A model generated the notes under the pieces. The model was not told the DNA's origin. It saw only the letters and a list, made by a program, of their open reading frames with translations, and made no database searches. Positions 36,414-44,314 of a stretch of 64,000 nucleotides of DNA are shown here, in pieces. Location: the NCBI GenBank assembly GCA_963751425.1, contig CAVVUF010000001.1:620001-684000 (forward strand), read 5' to 3'. The position numbers and the translations under genes were made by a program. This DNA is from CAVVUF01 sp963751425 (lineage in GTDB: Bacteria > Chloroflexota > Anaerolineae > Anaerolineales > UBA4823). The stretch's first letter is position 1. Each line of letters opens with the position of its first letter.

Positions 36414-37787
36414 TTATAAGAGCCGGTCGATCATCAAAATAATAAAGAGAAAAGCCAGGTACATGCTGGAGTAACGATACATCTTCCAAGCCAGCTTGTT
36501 GCCTCCTTTGCGCCATACCTTTAGAGCTGCAGAGAGCAGCCAGGCACCCAGGAAAACAGCCCCAACCAGGTAAACGCTTCCACCTAAGCCAAAGAGCGGC
36601 AGCAAGAGGGTTAGAAGAACCAGCTCAACGGTGTAAATTAGGACTTGCTTCCGGGTCTCTTTTTCCCCACGAACCACCGGCAGCATGGGTACGCCCGCTC
36701 GCGCGTAATCTTTGCGACGCACCAGGGCTAACGCCCAAAAATGAGGCGGAGTCCACATAAAAACTACTGCAAACAAGAATAAAGAAGGGATATTCAATCC
36801 CCCTGTTGCCGCTGCCCAACCCACCAGAGGTGGGATGGCGCCGGCTCCACCGCCAATCACAATATTTTGGACTGTGGTTTTCTTCAGGATCAGGCTGTAC
36901 AGTAAAACATAATAAACAATCCCTGTTAAAGTCAGCAAAGCAGCCGTGACATTCACAAACGCAATCATCACATAGAACGAGGTTAATGTCATCGCTGCTC
37001 CAACCGCTAATCCCTCCCCAGCCGTCAACCGACCGGAAGGAATAGGTCTTTTTTGAGTCCGCTGCATCTTCAGGTCATCATGACGATCAATATACTGATT
37101 AATCGCCCCCGATCCCCCGGCAGCCAGGAATCCCCCCACCATCGTCCAAAAGATGATCCCGAGCGCAGGCCAGGCACGTGCGCCAATTACCATTCCAGCA
37201 AAGGTGGTCACCAATAACAATGCAACGACAATTGGCTTGGTTAGCATCAATATATCGCGCAGCATTCCCCGCCGAAGTGCAAATTCGGCAGCCTCGCTTT
37301 GCTCCTCTTCCTTTGAGTTAGCCATCAGACCCACGGCAACTACTTGTACTACAAGAGCTGCCCATACCGCCAAAGCAGTGGCTTTGTGGAGCAAGACCAG
37401 GTAAAGCGGTAAACCTTGCACCAACCGGGCTCCCAGCAGTGCCTGCGCAAAGAATAAAATAAAGGCTGCAGTCGTCGAAACCAGCAGCACCGTCTGGTTT
37501 CTTTGGGTCTGCCAGGCTTTCCAAATTAAAACCGATAAGGCGATACCCGAGGCAGCCACCAGGAATCGATGAGACATGTTTAGCCAGGAGGCAGGAGTTA
37601 AAGGAATCAGGCTGCCAGAGCAGAAAGGCCAACCTGAACAAGGATCCACGCCCGAATGGGTTAACACCGACCCGCTGATCGAAACGAGAACCAGAAAACC
37701 AAAGGCAGCCAACGATAAGCGCGCAAAAGGAGTCCGGTAAGATAATTTGATCCGATGAGCCTGGAGGGTTGAAAAAAGATTGACCAT
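36414..37787 (-). CDS. ctaB: Fused haem A synthase (half-size CtaA) and haem O synthase (CtaB)
   Basis: From internal ATG 37787 (GGAGGA 9 bp upstream) the protein is 457 residues. Residues ~20-160 form four helices like half of a CtaA: a Cys pair in HSGVDPCSGWPFCSGSLIP, candidate haem ligands in NMSHRFLVAASG and LLHKATALAVW. Residues ~175-457 are a UbiA-type protohaem IX farnesyltransferase: LTKPIVVALLLVTTFAGMV, INQYIDRHDDLKMQRTQKRP, TTVQNIVIGGGAGAIPPLVG. Together they convert haem B to O and then A for the oxidase genes upstream. The open frame continues into SURF1, probably because of an extra base (see SURF1). Confidence 0.9.
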   Translation of the reverse strand: MVNLFSTLQAHRIKLSYRTPFARLSLAAFGFLVLVSISGSVLTHSGVDPCSGWPFCSGSLIPLTPASWLNMSHRFLVAASGIALSVLIWKAWQTQRNQTVLLVSTTAAFILFFAQALLGARLVQGLPLYLVLLHKATALAVWAALVVQVVAVGLMANSKEEEQSEAAEFALRRGMLRDILMLTKPIVVALLLVTTFAGMVIGARAWPALGIIFWTMVGGFLAAGGSGAINQYIDRHDDLKMQRTQKRPIPSGRLTAGEGLAVGAAMTLTSFYVMIAFVNVTAALLTLTGIVYYVLLYSLILKKTTVQNIVIGGGAGAIPPLVGWAAATGGLNIPSLFLFAVVFMWTPPHFWALALVRRKDYARAGVPMLPVVRGEKETRKQVLIYTVELVLLTLLLPLFGLGGSVYLVGAVFLGAWLLSAALKVWRKGGNKLAWKMYRYSSMYLAFLFIILMIDRLL

Positions 37788-38588
37788 TATGAAACCAATT
37801 CCTCCGTATTCGCTGATGGTGCTTGTTGAATTTTGTTCTGCTGAGCAGCATGTTCTTCGCGTTCGCAGATAAATGGGATACCCAACAGCCAGGATTGCTG
37901 CAAAACTAAACCACTGTAGAGCGTAACTCAGATGTGAGCCTTCTGTCAGATCAAGCTCTGGTTTCGTCCGGTAAGGCAGCCGTGTCCAACCTGGATCAGG
38001 TGCTGCCTGGAGAAAAACATCTACGATTGGATAGGGCAATTGTTGAGCCATTTGATCCAGGTTAGCCAGGTTCCACCGCGTGATCCGCTCCCCTCCAGGG
38101 AGCGGGGTTGGATCATTGATACTACCAAAATCAGGTTTTGTTTCGGAGAGGCGGATCACGCCAGAAATTTTTACCAGACCAGGCTCATCATATTGATCCC
38201 AGGTACCTGAGAGCGCCTCTTCTGCAGGGATCCAGCCTCGGTCAACCAAGATCACTTTATCCGAACCCAGAATATGCAGAGGGGTTAACAGGCGGGCACC
38301 ATATTTTCCTTGGTAGACCTGGTTAATCAAGACGACCTGGTTGGAATGGTCGTACTCTCCTTCAACGACTGCATGGCGATACTCCATTCCAGATAGATCT
38401 TCTGGGGCTACGGCGGTTAAATCTAAAGGCGGCTGTTCCATTTCAGAAACCACCTTTGCATTAAATTCTCTGCGCTGGTGCAATCGATCCAACTGCCAGA
38501 GTCCCAGGCGGACCAATACTCCCACCGCAGCAATGACCAACAGGGTAGTAAGAAACCAGCGTCTTTTGAAAACCAGTTTAAAGAACAT
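37787..38588 (-). CDS. SURF1 family cytochrome oxidase assembly protein (natural end masked by an indel)
   Basis: SURF1 assists haem A insertion into oxidase subunit I. The N-terminal helix (FLTTLLVIAAVGVLVRLGLW) and family motifs (LWQLDRLHQRREFNAKV, VNQVYQGKYGARLLTPL, VLVDRGWIPAEEA, HLSYALQWFSFAAILAVGYP) are clear. In the given sequence the frame runs on into CtaA (724 codons in all). One frame over, after YPIYL, the sequence reads REEHAAQQNKIQQAPSANTE and stops at a TAA that overlaps the CtaA start (TAATG, 37785-37789). Removing one base of the AA at 37862-37863 gives a normal 266-residue SURF1. Confidence 0.85.
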
Positions 38589-38609
38589 ACTCAGGCTGCC
38601 TCTCCCTGG

Positions 38610-39125
38610 TCAGAAGCACGGGATTGATCTTCTTCCAGGTTTAATAGGGCGTGCAACCAGGCTGTAAACGAATAGGAAGACTAACGTGGGTGGTGCAGCC
38701 AGAGCCACCGCCCCAACCCTTGAAGTCCAGGTTACCGGCTCGCGGACCGTAATCCCCAGGTATTGACTGGGTTTGAATGAACAGGAGTAGACAAAATTCA
38801 TCACCTGCCCCATCGGCAAGCTGGCGATTTTTCCTGCCGGGATCCAAAGAGGACCCAATTGGTGATCTGCGACATCCTCATTTTTCACCGAAAGCACATC
38901 ACCCACCACAAATACCATGTCTTCAGGTATCGAGGGTTCATTTTCTCCAGCTGAAATCCTTTTTGCCGTTCCCGCTGGGATTACAAGCTGGATCACTCTC
39001 GGAGCACGGGAATCGTCTTCCCGCAGCAATCGATACGAAACTTCACTCACCAATAAGACTAACGAGATAGAGATTAGCGCCAGGATCATAAGCCTACGGG
39101 TGATGGATAAAGTAACCGGTGACAT
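38610..39125 (-). CDS. Cupredoxin-like membrane protein of the cytochrome oxidase operon
   Basis: A 171-residue protein with an N-terminal helix (RRLMILALISISLVLLVSEV), an extracytoplasmic domain with cupredoxin-like order (VIQLVIPAGTAKRIS, FVVGDVLSVKNEDVADHQLG, a possible Cys/His copper site in FVYSCSFKPSQYLGITV) and a second helix near 145-165. It lies between SCO and SURF1, which suggests copper handling during oxidase assembly. The C-terminus is uncertain. A one-base change near 38650 would replace the basic tail with ALLNLEEDQSRASDQGEAA and stop at 38591, 3 bp before SURF1, which looks more natural. Confidence 0.7.
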   Translation of the reverse strand: MSPVTLSITRRLMILALISISLVLLVSEVSYRLLREDDSRAPRVIQLVIPAGTAKRISAGENEPSIPEDMVFVVGDVLSVKNEDVADHQLGPLWIPAGKIASLPMGQVMNFVYSCSFKPSQYLGITVREPVTWTSRVGAVALAAPPTLVFLFVYSLVARPIKPGRRSIPCF

Positions 39126-39139
39126 GACTGCTCAATCTC

Positions 39140-39751
39140 TCAACTAGTGGAGGATGTGATGAGGTACTGGAGATCCTGGAGTATCATATCTGAATCAAAA
39201 CCGAATGGATAAGTCAGGATTAATTTCCCTTGCAAATCGATGAGGTAGGTTCGCGTAGAATGATCGACAGTATCATCGGATCCATTTTCCCCAGGGTGTT
39301 TTTCCAGGTAAACACCATAATTCTTCCACACGGGTTCCAATTCCGATGAGGTGCCGGTCAATCCAAAAAATTGCGGGTCAAATAAATCGACATATTCCTT
39401 CATGCGGCTGACCGAATCTTGTTCCGGATCAACCGTAACGAGGACAAATTCCACCTGGTCGGACTGCTGACCGAGCAAATCCTTGAGATCACGAAATTGA
39501 GCCAGGGTCATCGGGCAGACATCAGGACAGTGAGTATAGCCGAAGAACAAAACAACCAGTTTTCCCCGATGGTCTGAAAGCTGATAAGGATTACCATTTT
39601 GGTCAGTGAGTCGAAAATCAAAAGCCTCTGAAGCAGGATTAATTTGAAACCCATTTAATTTTGGATCATCCCGGCTTAACCACAGCCCCATCGCCAGGAC
39701 CAAAACAAAAAAACCAATACTACCAAAGGTTAATAATCGCCCGATGCGCAT
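39140..39751 (-). CDS. SCO1/SenC family copper chaperone
   Basis: A 203-residue membrane-anchored thioredoxin-fold protein. An N-terminal helix (LTFGSIGFFVLVLAMGLWL) precedes FRLTDQNGNPYQLSDHRGKL, the copper-binding CPDVC motif in FFGYTHCPDVCPMT, FVLVTVDPEQD, and the distal His in DHSTRTYLID. SCO proteins deliver copper to the CuA centre of oxidase subunit II. It starts 5 bp after the coxC stop. Confidence 0.95.
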   Translation of the reverse strand: MRIGRLLTFGSIGFFVLVLAMGLWLSRDDPKLNGFQINPASEAFDFRLTDQNGNPYQLSDHRGKLVVLFFGYTHCPDVCPMTLAQFRDLKDLLGQQSDQVEFVLVTVDPEQDSVSRMKEYVDLFDPQFFGLTGTSSELEPVWKNYGVYLEKHPGENGSDDTVDHSTRTYLIDLQGKLILTYPFGFDSDMILQDLQYLITSSTS

Positions 39752-39756
39752 CTAAT

Positions 39757-40344
39757 TCACCGTACCAGGGTCCCGATTAAATAGAGCGCTGGGTAAAAGA
39801 ACACCCACACAACATCAATAAAATGCCAATAAGTGGCAGCCGCCTCTACAGCCCAATGCTTCTCGAGTGAATAGTGGCCTCGCCGTCCATTATTTAAGAT
39901 CACGAACAAGAAAATCACACCGGTAAGGACATGAAAGGCATGCATTCCGGTCATCATGTAGAACACTGCCCCATAAATATCCGAAGATGCCTTGAAAGGT
40001 GCAATCTGCCATTCGATGCCGACTACACCTACGAGGAATATGATCCCCAGGATTAGTGTAACCAGGGTGTTTCTGAGAAATCCCTTCCGGTCACCCACAG
40101 CCATCGCTGATTCGCCCCGGTACATGAAAAAGCTGCTGACCAGGAGGAGAATAGTGACAACTAATCCCAAGATTGGATTCAATTCAGGCCGGGTATTCCC
40201 CCACAAAGCAATGCGAGAGACTAAAAGCCCCAAGAAGACAAACGAATCGGAGACTAAGAAAAGCCATAGCCCAATCCGGTTTGTCCCTTCTTTGTATTTT
40301 TCATCGGTTATTTTTTGCTGATCCATTAGGTGCTCGACTGACAT
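39757..40344 (-). CDS. coxC: Cytochrome c oxidase subunit III
   Basis: A ~195-residue membrane protein with five helices, typical of short bacterial subunit III: GLWLFLVSDSFVFLGLLVSR, FYMMTGMHAFHVLTGVIFL and AAATYWHFIDVVWVFFYPAL. ATG 40344 with GAGGAT upstream is chosen rather than the longer frame to 40395. It is 1 bp from the subunit IV stop, so it is translationally linked. Confidence 0.95.
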   Translation of the reverse strand: MSVEHLMDQQKITDEKYKEGTNRIGLWLFLVSDSFVFLGLLVSRIALWGNTRPELNPILGLVVTILLLVSSFFMYRGESAMAVGDRKGFLRNTLVTLILGIIFLVGVVGIEWQIAPFKASSDIYGAVFYMMTGMHAFHVLTGVIFLFVILNNGRRGHYSLEKHWAVEAAATYWHFIDVVWVFFYPALYLIGTLVR

Positions 40345-40345
40345 A

Positions 40346-40564
40346 CTAATCCTCGCTGTTCGAAAAAACTCGACCAATATGCATGAAATACACAATGATC
40401 AGAGAAGCCTTCGCAAGGGCTATCAAAACCAATAAAAAAGTCAGGTTTGTATCCAAAAGTGCAATGGCAAACTCGATCACCGTCAGGATGGTGAGAATTG
40501 TAAATACAACCACTCCAACCTTCTTTTTCTTCGCTTTCAAAGACTCTAACTTAACGTCGTCCAT
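40346..40564 (-). CDS. Cytochrome c oxidase subunit IV (CtaF/CoxD-like)
   Basis: A small protein of 72 residues with two helices and a basic N-terminus: KAKKKKVGVVVFTILTILTV, then LTFLLVLIALAKASLIIVYF and MHIGRVF. The pattern matches the prokaryotic caa3-type subunit IV family. ATG 40564 has GGAG 8 bp upstream. A TTG 40579 start is less likely. The subunit I stop lies 20 bp upstream. Confidence 0.88.
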   Translation of the reverse strand: MDDVKLESLKAKKKKVGVVVFTILTILTVIEFAIALLDTNLTFLLVLIALAKASLIIVYFMHIGRVFSNSED

Positions 40565-40584
40565 TCTATTTTTCTCCAATCAAG

Positions 40585-42456
40585 TCAATCTGCTGCTGCT
40601 GGGACGGCCGTATCCGCAACCGGTTGAATAAACACTGCGCCCGGAATTCCATAATCATACGGGTCACCCACCACCTCAAACGGGTAATCTTTATAATTGT
40701 GAACAGGGATTGGTGAAGGCAGGAGCCATTCAGGCGAACGTGAACGCCAAGGATTTGCTTCGGCGACCTTCCCACGCTTCGCGCTATATGCCAGGTTGAA
40801 GACAAATACCAGGAAGGATATACCGATCACAAAGCCGGCAATCGTCACCATCAAATTCGGAGTTTGCAGAAAATCTAGCCCGGGGTAGTCGGCAATACGG
40901 CGGCGCATCCCCATCAGACCGGCAAACATCTGCCCAAACGATTGAACAAAAAAAGCCGGGAACATCAAGTAAAAATGAACCTTTCCCATGGTCTCGTTAT
41001 ACATTTTCCCGGTAATTTTTGGATACCAGAAATAAATAGCAGCCATAAACGGGAAGACAAATCCACCAAACATTGTGGCATGGAAATGACCGACAATATA
41101 GTAAGTATCTTGAAGATAAAGATCTGTTGCCACGGTACCATTTGGGGGGCCCGAGAGACCGCCCATCAAGAAGATTGCAATAGCTCCTAAGACGAACAGC
41201 ATCGGTGTCTCAAAACTTAACTTTCCACGCCACATTGTTCCGACCCAGCTAAAGAATTTGATGCCAGTAGGCACTGCCACTAACAACGTGCTGTACATAA
41301 AGGGGACTCGCAAGAATTCCTGCATACCAGAGGTGAACATATGGTGGGCCCAGACGAAAAATCCCACCAGGGCTATCGCTAAAGAAGAAATAGCGACCCA
41401 TTTATACCCAAAGAGAGGTTTGCGTGCAAAAACAGGCAGAAGCTCGCTAATCACACCCAACCCCGTCAGCACAAATACATAGACTGCCGGGTGAGAATAA
41501 AACCAGAAGAGGTGCTGGAACAAGATGACATTCCCGCCTTTCGCTGGATCGAAAAACCCCATACCGAACAGGCGCTGGAACATAACCATTTGGAATGAAA
41601 GGGCAATCAATTGGGTTGCAGTGAGCGAAATTAATGCCGTCGCCAGGGCAGACCAAACAAAAATCGGCATCCGAAACGGCGTCATACCTGGAGCACGCAT
41701 CCGGATGATGGTCACGATAATATTGAGAGCTCCCAGGATCGATGATAAGCCAAACAGATAAACCCCCAAGAAGAACAACTGCATTCCCAACGGTGCCCGC
41801 ACACTCAAAGGTGGATAAGCAACCCAACCAGTATCCACACCACCAAGGAATAGTGAGGTAACTAAGAAGATACCGCTGGGAACATTGATCCAATACGCAA
41901 ATGCGTTCAGTCGAGGAAAAGCCATATCACTGGCGCCAATCATGAGCGGCACCAGGTAGTTTGACATGGCACCAACCCCCAACAGGATCGCCATGATCAT
42001 CACTATCCCATGCAAACTCATCATACTGTTGTAAAAATCCTCCGTCATATACTGGAGGCCAATTTGCACCAGCTCGGTACGGAATATCAGGGCGAATAAC
42101 CCGGCGATTGAAAACATGATCAGGCTGGTAACCCCATATTGGATCCCAATCACCTTATGATCGGTTGTGAAATTAAAATACCGGCTCGATCCGGGGTGTT
42201 CATCAAATTCAATGTGATCATGAACATCCTTCCCCATGGCGATCTTGAACCAATCCGTCACTGCACCCACCCCGATCATAAATCCCACGGTGCCAAAAAC
42301 ACCGCCCAAAACCCAGGCTGGTTCAGCACTCCAGGCGGGCAAGCCCATCAACAGGCGGACCAAAGTTACCAACCCCATCCCCGCCACCATACCAACCAAC
42401 ATCCCTACGAAACCCCTAAGGATGCCTAGCATCTGTCTTTTTTTACGGCTGTCCAT
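40585..42456 (-). CDS. coxA: Cytochrome c oxidase subunit I, A2-type
   Basis: A 623-residue haem-copper oxidase core. Two extra N-terminal helices precede the common core. CuB ligands lie in YSHPAVYVFVLTGLG and VWAHHMFTSGM, and haem ligands in GHFHATMFGG and SLHGIVMIMAI. The helix VI glutamate of A1 oxidases is absent. YSHPAV marks an A2-type enzyme, as in Rhodothermus and Thermus caa3 oxidases. It reduces O2 to water with proton pumping. AAGGAG precedes ATG 42456, and the gene follows coxB by 40 bp. Confidence 0.96.
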   Translation of the reverse strand: MDSRKKRQMLGILRGFVGMLVGMVAGMGLVTLVRLLMGLPAWSAEPAWVLGGVFGTVGFMIGVGAVTDWFKIAMGKDVHDHIEFDEHPGSSRYFNFTTDHKVIGIQYGVTSLIMFSIAGLFALIFRTELVQIGLQYMTEDFYNSMMSLHGIVMIMAILLGVGAMSNYLVPLMIGASDMAFPRLNAFAYWINVPSGIFLVTSLFLGGVDTGWVAYPPLSVRAPLGMQLFFLGVYLFGLSSILGALNIIVTIIRMRAPGMTPFRMPIFVWSALATALISLTATQLIALSFQMVMFQRLFGMGFFDPAKGGNVILFQHLFWFYSHPAVYVFVLTGLGVISELLPVFARKPLFGYKWVAISSLAIALVGFFVWAHHMFTSGMQEFLRVPFMYSTLLVAVPTGIKFFSWVGTMWRGKLSFETPMLFVLGAIAIFLMGGLSGPPNGTVATDLYLQDTYYIVGHFHATMFGGFVFPFMAAIYFWYPKITGKMYNETMGKVHFYLMFPAFFVQSFGQMFAGLMGMRRRIADYPGLDFLQTPNLMVTIAGFVIGISFLVFVFNLAYSAKRGKVAEANPWRSRSPEWLLPSPIPVHNYKDYPFEVVGDPYDYGIPGAVFIQPVADTAVPAAAD

Positions 42457-42496
42457 CAAATACTCCTTCAGCTTTATGATCTTCGAAAAGCCAAAT

Positions 42497-43744
42497 TTAC
42501 TTTAATGTCTTGATAAATTCGATAATATCTACAAGCTGCTGATCCGATATTTTGTTCTCGGTCCCTGCAGGCATGATGTTTGAAAACCCTTCCACGAGCT
42601 GTTTACCCGGTTGCCTGATGGCATCCATCAAGTAGGCCTCATCAACAACCACGATTGTTCCATCCGCCAATTCTTCGGTCTTGCCAAAAAGACCCTTGAA
42701 AGAAGGTCCAACCCCCACACTTCCATCCACAGAATGGCATGATTTGCATCCAAATTTTGCAAACCATGACTTACCTCTCTCTGCTGGATTATCGGAAGCT
42801 GGCATCATCTGTCCAGCAACCCAGGCATCGAAATCCTGCGAATTTTTAACGCTGACCGCAGCATTCATATAAGCATGCCTCGTCCCACAAATTTCAGCAC
42901 ACATGAGCAAAAAGGAGCCTTCTTTACTTGGGGTAATCCGTAATTCTTTTTCCTCGCCAGGAACGAGATCTTGCTTGACGCGGAATTCTGGCACCCAAAA
43001 CGAGTGTAAAACATCGGTGGCAGTTAACTTGAGTAAAACTTGTTTGTTGACCGGCAGGACTAATTCATCGGACACAATCCCTTGTTCGGGGTATTCAAAC
43101 GACCACGACCATTGTTGTCCGGTAACATTGACCACCAGGGGCTTTGGATCCTTCCTTAAGGTTTGGGCAAGTGCATCTGAGCCGGCAAAGGATAAAAGCA
43201 GTACCAAACCCAAAGGCAATGAAATCCAAGCAAGCTCTAACCGGCTGTTTTCTTTTGCATTCTGCTCCTGGGAGGATCTAGAGGATCGAGTTCCGAAAAG
43301 GATGAAGAATAGGATTAATCCAAATAAGACGGACAGGATGGCGGCTGCCCAATCAAACGAGAGCGCACGCTCTGAAAAAATTTTCCCGTAGAGTCTTTCA
43401 AAGGCAGGGCTTACCTTTAGGATGAAGAAAAAAAATAAAGCACCTACCGGAATGACAACCCAAGTAATATTGAGACTGAGATCGCCTTTTTGATATATTG
43501 GGTCTTCGGTATCCCCCGGTTTCCGGCGGAAAAACAAGACACTATAGATCAATGCACCAATAATCACCCCAAAAAGCACAGCAGTTGCTTTGAATTCCAA
43601 GCTAAACAGCCCATCAATCGGCAAGGCCTGGAGGCTGGCTGCTTCAGGAAGTAATTGATCACTCTGCAAAACTATTAAACCAAATATTGTCAGGATGGCT
43701 ATGAAAATCAGCACACCGATAACATGTTTGAAGTTCGTTTTCAT
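42497..43744 (-). CDS. coxB: Cytochrome c oxidase subunit II with C-terminal cytochrome c domain (caa3-type)
   Basis: From ATG 43744 (AGGAG 13 bp upstream) the protein has 415 residues. It has several helices in the first ~200 residues, more than the usual two, then the CuA cupredoxin domain (QQWSWSFEYPEQ; ATDVLHSFWVPEFRVKQD; CuA ligands in LMCAEICGTRHAYM) and a fused mono-haem cytochrome c (FGCKSCHSVDG with Met in NIMPAGT). It accepts electrons for subunit I. The frame is open upstream into a receiver-like domain, treated here as a separate gene. Confidence 0.93.
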   Translation of the reverse strand: MKTNFKHVIGVLIFIAILTIFGLIVLQSDQLLPEAASLQALPIDGLFSLEFKATAVLFGVIIGALIYSVLFFRRKPGDTEDPIYQKGDLSLNITWVVIPVGALFFFFILKVSPAFERLYGKIFSERALSFDWAAAILSVLFGLILFFILFGTRSSRSSQEQNAKENSRLELAWISLPLGLVLLLSFAGSDALAQTLRKDPKPLVVNVTGQQWSWSFEYPEQGIVSDELVLPVNKQVLLKLTATDVLHSFWVPEFRVKQDLVPGEEKELRITPSKEGSFLLMCAEICGTRHAYMNAAVSVKNSQDFDAWVAGQMMPASDNPAERGKSWFAKFGCKSCHSVDGSVGVGPSFKGLFGKTEELADGTIVVVDEAYLMDAIRQPGKQLVEGFSNIMPAGTENKISDQQLVDIIEFIKTLK

Positions 43745-44191
43745 AATCCGCTGTCCACTCCTAAGGATTGAAACTTGCCTTTTATTTGATGCTGGGGGGT
43801 TCTGTGGAGCCGCTGTCCACTCCTGAAGCCATTCATCAATTTGGGAAGCAGCCAAATTTCGCCGGTCATACACAATCGCATTGCTTCCCCCTTCTTTTAG
43901 AGATAACAGAACCACTCGCAATTGGCTTTCGCTTCCAACAAAGCGCACCAGGAACTCATCTCGATTGACTGCCTCATCGTCATAATCAACGACAACCAGG
44001 TCAGGTTGATACTCTTGAATTGAATGTATGGCGTCTTCTAAATTCTTGACAATACCAATTACCTCCACAGGCTTTCCGTGGTGAGTTTCCAACAAATGAC
44101 GGATCCCCTTCCCAAAGAGAGGATGTGAGGAAACAATGAGGACTTTATGGAGGCTTTCTGGCTTGTTCAATGAATTCACACTCGACCACAC
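43741..44191 (-). CDS. Pseudo-receiver-domain protein directly upstream of coxB
   Basis: About 149 residues with the CheY-like pattern KVLIVSSHPLFGKGIRHLLE, DLVVVDYDDEAVNRD and RVVLLSLKEGG. The usual acidic pair after beta1 is Ser-Ser, so phosphorylation is doubtful. In the given sequence the frame reads through into CoxB (564 codons). Removing one base from a G6 run (43794-43799) gives a stop TGA overlapping the coxB ATG (ATGA), as in neighbouring genes. Thus it may be a separate, coupled gene or a true fusion. GTG 44191 has TATATT 6 bp upstream and no Shine-Dalgarno. Confidence 0.6.
43748..43824. repeat. Direct repeat of 15 bp around the coxB ribosome-binding site
   Basis: CCGCTGTCCACTCCT occurs at 43748-43762 and again at 43810-43824, 62 bp apart. 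On the - strand the downstream copy supplies AGGAG for coxB. The copies lie in different codon phases, which suggests a local duplication rather than protein constraint. Confidence 0.6.
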
Positions 44192-44197
44192 CTAAGA

Positions 44198-44203
44198 AAT
44201 ATA
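44198..44203 (-). promoter_or_regulatory. Putative -10 element of the cox operon
   Basis: TATATT, 6 bp (TCTTAG) before GTG 44191. No good -35 is visible at the right spacing. It fits the leaderless pattern seen in this window and follows the terminator of the regulator gene. Confidence 0.45.
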
Positions 44204-44266
44204 TTCGATCACTATGGTCTGAATTATCCATCAAATTCAGCTTTCATTGGGGTTATTTTTAATTAA

Positions 44267-44294
44267 AAAAGGGTGATTTTTTGATCACCCTTTT
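44267..44294 (-). terminator. Intrinsic terminator between regulator and cox operon
   Basis: AAAAGGGTGAT (44267-44277) pairs with ATCACCCTTTT (44284-44294) around a 6-nt loop. On the - strand the stem runs into a T tract. It ends the kinase-regulator transcript and separates it from the oxidase genes. Confidence 0.82.
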
Positions 44295-44314
44295 CCACTT
44301 TCAAGCAGCTTATG

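Noticed and set aside
36393..36420. Inverted repeat CTTATAA/TTATAAG between nitroreductase and ctaAB
   Set aside because: A 7-bp A/T-rich stem overlapping the ctaAB stop without a proper T tract is too weak to call a terminator.
37318..37851. 177-codon frame overlapping the SURF1/CtaA junction
   Set aside because: It is an alternative reading of the CtaA region, which has convincing helices and a haem-type Cys pair in the other frame.
41447..41893. 148-codon frame within coxA in another phase
   Set aside because: The coxA frame carries all metal ligands; this is a shadow.
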